A stretch of 38,036 nucleotides of DNA from Priapulus caudatus (lineage: Eukaryota; Priapulida; Priapulimorpha; Priapulimorphida; Priapulidae), in NCBI RefSeq assembly GCF_000485595.1, contig NW_014578271.1:53647-91682 (forward strand). The letters are read 5' to 3'. Shown in pieces: positions 32,101-38,036 of this stretch (its first letter is position 1; each line of letters begins with the position of its first letter). The translations under genes were made by a program, and so were the position numbers. The notes under the pieces were generated by a model. It saw only the letters and a program-made list of their open reading frames with translations, searched no databases and was not told the DNA's origin.

Positions 32101-32411
32101 GCTCTAGCAGTCATCCTCACGTGCACGGTGTTTTTGTAGCAAGTGCTGTGCCACCTAGCTCCTGATAACATCAATAGTTCTGGAGTTACATCACCTAGTC
32201 GTCGATTTATTTCAGGGTAGTTTTGATCACCGTAAGAGGCTCTCTCTCGTACAAAACTTAACACTCGTTCATGTGCTGACGCTTTTTCTACAAGATTTTC
32301 ACTAGTAACTTGCTGACATAGCAAGCAAAGGACAAAGTTAGTGCCAGGTCTGGCCACTTTGGCCAGTTTACAACCCAAAGAGTCTATGTTAGTCATCGTG
32401 CTAGCCACCAT
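29179..32411 (-). CDS. Transposon-encoded protein, copy 2 (3' end missing)
   Basis: 1077 uninterrupted codons from ATG at 32411 to the N at 29178. Residues 29-91 and 142-203 are two similar zinc-finger-like units, C-x2-C-x55-H-x2-C and C-x2-C-x54-H-x2-C (CLLC...HSTC; CFFC...HNKC). Mid-protein motifs are YAVDNVDFSEDTPNGK (Asp 495), TLDMGLYKPAKQL (Asp 706), GELHVVMAQLRAIG (731-744) and WIESDIYGP (756-764). The spaced Asp/Glu residues could be an RNase H-like transposase core, but no such fold is proven. Residues 608-645 are a Glu/Pro/Ser-rich insert. The last 100 residues match copy 1, which supplies the XPG-like region and CXC tail. From memory, related long proteins are common and uncharacterized in invertebrate genomes. 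An intact frame suggests recent activity. Confidence 0.85.
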
Positions 32412-33057
32412 TTACCAGCCACCAATCAGGAGAAGTGAGGGCATTCATGTGATCATGTGCATTGCAGGCGTTCTGCAATCACAAGTATTAACCAATTATG
32501 CAGATGAAGTAACTTTTATTGGACTTATTTATTATTATATGAACATGTTATTTCTGTTCACGGTAATATAACGCATAACATATACGATTAATATTGCCTC
32601 GTGTGCTACACCTCTTTCCAAAATTATTTGACAGCATTTGATACATTTGGCGTTCCATAGACAGTGTCTGCTATGCGGTTTATTTTGACCTCCATTGTCA
32701 ACATAGTACTAGAGTACTAATTACTAGTATAGAGTACTAATTACACTTATTGCTTTACTATCACATGGCTTAATATTCATGTTATCATTTGGAATAACAA
32801 ATAAATGCTTTTGGTAAGGAGGAAATATGAAGTGACACCATTTGCATCAAGAAACAGCCACCTTCATATGGGTCATTGTTTACACTTTTACCAGTGCTGC
32901 AACCTGGTGAGTGACTATAACGGGTAGGTAAAGAAGTGATAATTTACTTTCTTTTTTTCGTTTTCTTAAATTAGTTATCCCAAAATATTTTCACATTTAA
33001 TAACTTCATTTGATAAAATATATTGACATTACAGTGAGTTTTCTCAAATATTGGCGG
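32412..33057. promoter_or_regulatory. 5' region of transposon copy 2
   Basis: About 645 bp between the start codon and the inner edge of the right TIR. It must contain the promoter and 5' leader of the transposon gene if the element is transcribed from within. No TATA box or other specific element was identified. Copy 1 has lost this segment. Confidence 0.4.
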
Positions 33058-33618
33058 TTGGCGTAAATTAAGTTTCACTAGGGGGGTGGGTTATGTTTGT
33101 AATTATTAATAAATATTTTACAAACATTTTACTAATGTTTTTCATATTTTTAATCAGGAGAATAATACAGGTTGACTTTGGTTTCTAAAAATGATCACTG
33201 GGTTGTATATTTGTGAAGTTATTACCATTTATGTTCAATATCGACGATGAAACCGAAGTATTTTTTGGGCGCATTTTCATAGTTTTTGCTATTCCATGTC
33301 GGAAAAGTCATCATTATGGTCGTAAATTGTTACTATTATACTGGGCCCTTCCATTTCTTGCATTTTGACACCACAATTAAGTTTGTAACTGCTTAATTTG
33401 TCTTTTTATTGGAATTTTTGTATTTTTGGAAAAATCGTCTATTTCACGATCGACACGTTCCATTAAATCGCTGATAAAATAATGTTCGCGCAATATCCCA
33501 GATTGCCACCTTCATTTTTCTTGTTCTATACTATATCATAAAGATATTAAAATAGGTCTCTTGCTTTAATCATTAAATGCCCACGGGAGCTCAATTCATG
33601 ACATAAGAGACCACACTA
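33058..33618. repeat. Right TIR of transposon copy 2
   Basis: 561 bp matching copy 1's right TIR (23921-24474) in the same orientation, and its left TIR in reverse. It starts at TTGGCGTAAATTAAG and ends CATAAGAGACCACACTA. The opposite TIR of copy 2 would lie beyond the N at 29178 and is not in the window. Confidence 0.85.
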
Positions 33619-35035
33619 ACATCAAGTTTGTGTTATAACCAGCAGTAGTATGATTTCTGAACAATAAAATTGTGTACATAGCATAGTGTGAACAGGTTTT
33701 AACTGTACCCAATTTCGAAACCGTTGTTAAAGGTTTCATGTAAAAATAAAAGTGAACAAGCGAATACCTAGTATGTTCCTAGGTTAATTCACATTGGGAG
33801 TAGATCAACAGAAGTATGACAGTCTAAGGTACAGTAAATTCAATATATTGATGTTGCCAATATCAGCATCAATAAATGTTAGATTTCTTGTATTTTAGCC
33901 TCCTACATCTGTTAGTCTACCGCTGGTCACTTGAGAAGCTGCATATTCAAAGTTTAATTCACGTATCTAAATTCGAATAGCAAAAAATGAAGAAATTGTA
34001 TGATGAATTTTTTATATATGAAATTTATTATTATTTGTTGTCTAGGCAGAGGGTTGGTTACTGTAGGTGACTCGCTGAAATCACATTTTTCCACCAAACG
34101 TATTTTTATACGTGTTATGTTTGTGTGTTTAGGAAATGCGTTATTCAGGAAGATGAATATATTTTTTGCAAATATAGTTTAGTAATTTTCTAATAATGAA
34201 CATCAAGAAAGGTGGGTAATGTAGACTTTTCCTGTGATGTATGTTCTATTTTTATTTAGGATAAAAAATTGCCTATATGGTTCTGTTCAATATTATTTTG
34301 ATGGTATATTTATGAAACGTGCGCTGGTATTTTATACATATATAATTAAGGAGTTAAACTTTGATATAAACAGGATAATATACCAAGTATATTTAACGTT
34401 TTTCCAAATATCTCGGACGGTAAACTCATACCTCAATTATCATGGCCTTAACTAAAGAGTAAAGGGCTGTTAGAGCGAGATACGACTGACTAGCCCGACC
34501 AGGCAGCAATGAGACTAACATCTTGTTAGACATCTTGAGGTTCATACACAGGTGTTTTAGAATGGACACCGTTTCTCGGATCTTATACCGGGAGACATGA
34601 TCATGACGTACTATGCGAGTATGCCTATGGCTATGAGTATGAGTATGCCTAGCCAAAGATCGTAGAGTGAACAAGATAAACCACTCATAGCGAAATCACG
34701 TTTTGGCAATGACGTGCTAGTACGCAATGTGAGCGCCACCGGTCCGCCAGTCTTTAGGAAGCAAAAACCCGCTCCGCGTCTGTTGATACATAGAAATAAT
34801 TGCGATACACATGGTTATATATATTATATGTATTTATTAATATAATGTTAAATAGATAATATTTTTATTTGCCAATAGCTGTATTTTCCAAAATCTCTCA
34901 TTCAAAGTGTACAAAAATATCTAACAATGATTTCATAATTCGGATGATTACTATGAGTATTGTACACAGTGCGAGCTGCCAGCTAGTCGGTGTAGGAAGT
35001 CGCCTATACCGCAGCGCGGCAGGTTTCAGAAGGCC
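33619..35035. other. Unassigned AT-rich DNA
   Basis: No exon, repeat pair or recognisable frame. The short frames at 34000-34455 are AT-driven and lack domains. A GAGTATG-type short repeat lies at about 34615-34650. Confidence 0.4.
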
Positions 35036-35880
35036 GAGAAGTGTGGTGGAGTGAGGGGAGAGAGCTGTTTGTGTAGAAGGAGTCGGCTGAGAAGGACCGG
35101 AAGAGGGAGTAAGGCAGGCGGGAGAAGCTGATGTCTGGTTGGCAGGAGGAAGGGGGAGAAGGGAGAAGGGATATAGGAGGGTCGCAGAAGGGAGCTTAGG
35201 TGGAGCTGAGGAGGGGGAGAAGCGGAAAGCGTTGTTGTGAGGAGCGCGGATGACAGCTGGTGGAGAAGGAGGGTAGAAGGGAGAAAGGTCCGTGCGTTCC
35301 CTCGCGAGGCGCGAGCCCGTGTGGTTGGTGCTGGTAGGAGGCGGGAGGGTGGAGAAGGCCTGGTCGTGCTTCCTCCTTCCTCCACCAGGCTTCTCTATTC
35401 TCCTCCTCCTTCTCTACCACCTATCTCCCCCTCCTATCTCCCCTTCTCCTTTCTCCACCAGCTCCCTTCTTCCCCTCCTTCTCTCCCTTCCTTCCTTTCT
35501 TCCACCAGGCTTCTCCCTCCTTCTCCTCCACAGCTTCTCCCCCTCCTCCTTCATCAACACCTTCTCCCTTTCCTCCTTCCTTCCTTCTCCACCAGCTCTC
35601 CCCTCCTTTCTCCACCACCTCTCTTTCTTTCCCCCTGCCTCCTCGTCCACCAGCTCTTTCTCCCCCTCCTCCTTCTCCCCACCTCCCTTCTTCCCCTCCT
35701 CCTTCTCACACCCAGCTTCTCCTCTTCTACTTCTCCCCGCTCCTCCATCCCCCGTCCTTCTCCCCTTCCTCTTTTCCACCAGGCTTTCCTTCCTCCTTCC
35801 TCACCACCTCCCCTTCTCCTTCTCACCAGCTTCTCCCGCTCCTCTTCTCCACCAGCTTCTCCCTCTTCCCTTTCCTCATT
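35036..35880. repeat. Purine-rich to pyrimidine-rich strand switch
   Basis: 35036-35360 is strongly G/A-rich (GGAGAAGGG-type units) and 35362-35880 strongly C/T-rich (CTTCTCCTCC-type units). The halves can partly pair with each other. Pro/Ser/Leu-rich and Glu/Arg/Lys-rich frames open on both strands are by-products of the skewed base composition. Not coding. Confidence 0.85.
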
Positions 35881-36050
35881 CCTAGCCATATTGAGTCGGC
35901 CATACGGCCGCCTGTGTGTATACGCCATATTGAATTCTTATCCACACGGCCGCCGTGCGATACTGTTATTAGTCTCGGCCAGTGGTGTAGTGTCAGGACA
36001 GTGGGTACAGGTGCCAAGGCACTTCATTGGCGACGTCTACACAAAATAAT
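35881..36050 (+). repeat. Short tandem motif and a repeat terminus
   Basis: GCCATATTGA followed about 20 bp later by ACGGCCGCC occurs twice in a row (35886-35912 and 35926-35955). At 36017-36037 GGCACTTCATT...GACGTCTACAC resembles the left end of the TIR element at 1825. Confidence 0.5.
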
Positions 36051-38036
36051 GGTAATTAAACACTAATGTTATTACTATCAAAGTCATTAATGTTTCTCTA
36101 CTCTATTCGCCTTATTATTGTCGCATAACTTGCCTGTTAAATGCCGTTTTAAATGCTGCATCTGCCAACACACAATTAGCTGTAACTACACCGCACGTTA
36201 GCGCCTGGTGCGACAAACAACATCCTACTGGTACTACTGTTATCAACGATGTTGCACAACTCTTCACGATGGATTTCGACAAAAAGAATGTTTTCTCACC
36301 TTTCCGGTATTCTGTGGGGACACCTGCAAGAAGGGACAGGCTCGGGCTTTCACTGCGACCATTGCGAGCAAGTTTACAGCAGACAGTAATGCTGAGCTGT
36401 CAGCACCAGCGACAGGTTGGCACCACCAGTAGCAGTACGCAGCATCCGGGATTCGTGTGAACTTGCTTCCTAAAAATGGCCGGTTGTGGCGCGACCATAC
36501 CTCGCTATGATTGGAGAGTGGTTTATCTTGGTGGCCTACGGCGCACTAGATCTTGTGTGCTCTGGCTATGTGTCGTCCTTTTGAGACATCGGCTGAACGA
36601 TTGCTAGACCTGCAAAGAAATTGGGCAGCGAGAGACTTCGCTGCCGGCTTTACTTTAGTATTGTGCTGCTTTCGCGCAACCAAAACACGAGGCAACTCGT
36701 TTTTAAACACTGCGATTTCGGATACATCAAGGCGTATGTAAGCATAGACTATCTATAACCATGGGCCTGTAAAATCCGGGGGGATGGGCGGAGCACTGAC
36801 CCCCGTCCGCTCTTGAAGGAGGGGGGTGATGGCTGTACAAAATATGCCCCCCCTGAGATTCAAAAAAAACTCCTTCCTCGCTGCCCACTTGAAAGTTCAC
36901 GCATAATTATGCATAATTTGGCAGACATTGGGCGACCTAAATATTTCAATTACTGCAGGCGGCGTGTTACAGGCGGGGAGGGTCACAGGGGGTCCGGACC
37001 CCTCCCTGCTCGGCGCAGAAAACGCATCTGATGGGGGTCTAATGCAAAAAATCTGTCGGGAGGCCCCCCAGACCCCCCCTTCGCGTGTCATTCCCCCATC
37101 CTCCTCGGTTACGCGATTACGACCTGCTCTATAAACAACCAATATCTCTTGTTATTTGAGGATAATCTACGTCGGGTTAGTAACGAATACGCATTCAGCC
37201 ATCGGCCGCCGATTCAGCCGATGTTAATGAGACCAAATTAATTTGTCTCCATTAAAAATCTTTTTTTTCGCTGCCGATACTATTTCAAGGAGTGTAGCGT
37301 AGTATTAACATTCTTAATACGGGTCTTGATATCCATCGGTTTTTATAGACATATGCCACTAATAATCTGCCTAAACCAAAGAAGTAATACTGCTTCTCGT
37401 GTTGCCTCTTCACATTTTTCATTCGCTACTCCTCACCTTCTACATGCCTCTAGCTTGAATTTTTTTGTTCGTTCCCTCTGCTAATATTCTCCTACGCATC
37501 CATTCCCCACCCTTTCACAACCCTTCTTCTGCTAGCCACGAGCTTACGCTTTTTCGCCTTTTCACTATGCTGGCGGAAACGTGAAAAGCTGGGATGCTCG
37601 GGTGGTCGGCTATCCTCTTATGCCTCTCCAGATAGCCCTCAATCCTCATCGTCACCACCTCCTTCTGCGATGATTCGGTTTTCACGTTAGGCTACCGCCT
37701 ACTACTTCATTTTTCAATTGCCTTTCCTGCTTCCCCCTTCCCTGTATCCCAGTACTGCTCCNTGTCGCTCTGCGGCACTTGTCTTTGTTTCATAGATATA
37801 TAAAAGGATTCCTAATCCCAAAGCGTAAAGGGAAATGAAAAGCGCAGCTATAATCATGGCATATTTCTATCAACCGACAGCCTGTAGGGGTGATCATGAC
37901 CCCTACCCACAAAACGCGATGCATTTATTCCTTGCAGCTGTGTGCCAGTTCGCGTACGCTTTGTATTTCTGTAGTTATCAGACTACGAATAACCTCCTGC
38001 ATGTGTGTTCTCTCCTGTATCATTTGCATAATGGGG
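36051..38036. other. Unassigned DNA
   Basis: No gene could be supported. 36770-37100 is rich in G and C runs and may be an old repeat. A single N stands at 37762. 37380-37760 is mildly C/T-rich. A small TCAGCCATCGGCCG/CGATTCAGCCGATG pairing lies at 37196-37220. Confidence 0.4.

Noticed and set aside
35237-36049. A 270-codon Pro/Ser/Leu-rich frame and opposing Glu/Arg-rich frames
   Set aside because: They reflect the purine/pyrimidine skew. Overlapping frames are open on both strands and none has a domain or conserved start.
36208-36460. Open frames with several cysteines
   Set aside because: The cysteine spacing fits no known finger, and two overlapping frames are open without other support.

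Overview
The window is animal nuclear DNA, most likely from an aquatic invertebrate. Supporting points are GT-AG introns in every gene piece found, exons of an alpha-protein kinase (a eukaryotic fold), an L1/Tx1-type LINE, a tRNA-derived SINE, many short terminal-inverted-repeat (TIR) elements and a short TTAGGG array. No bacterial operon, ribosomal RNA or complete tRNA gene was seen. I cannot name the species. Two single N bases (29178 and 37762) and many one-base indels between repeat copies suggest a draft-quality assembly.

Layout. 1-7640 is repeats: a TIR element stuffed with a GCAC simple repeat (1825-2862), a hAT-like element with a 5-bp target duplication (3226-4139), and a 1.2 kb near-identical tandem duplication (4890-7341), each unit holding a 190-bp palindrome. 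7641-13905 is one decayed L1-like LINE on the minus strand (ORF1, endonuclease, reverse transcriptase), itself hit by a 0.4 kb MITE. 14732-28554 holds the one host-like gene I could assemble: scattered minus-strand exons whose reading phases mostly agree, running from an ATG at 28554 through a C2HC zinc finger into an alpha-kinase domain. Its introns contain a SINE, nested repeats and a 4.1 kb transposon.

The most interesting content is a transposon family present in two copies. Copy 1 (20390-24474) has inverted repeats at both ends. Copy 2 (29179-33618) has the same right TIR and an uninterrupted reading frame of 1077 codons that stops only at an N. The copies overlap by about 380 bp, so together they show the whole gene. 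In order it encodes two C2HC zinc-finger-like repeats, a region with widely spaced acidic motifs that could be an RNase H-like core, a segment resembling PIN/XPG-type nucleases, and a cysteine-rich CXC-like tail after one intron. Proteins of this kind are, to my memory, common in invertebrate genomes as uncharacterized proteins. I know of no named transposon superfamily for them, and the TIRs here suggest they are self-mobilising elements.

33619-38036 has no gene I can support. It contains a striking purine-rich to pyrimidine-rich strand switch (35036-35880), a short tandem repeat next to it and G/C-tract-rich unique DNA.
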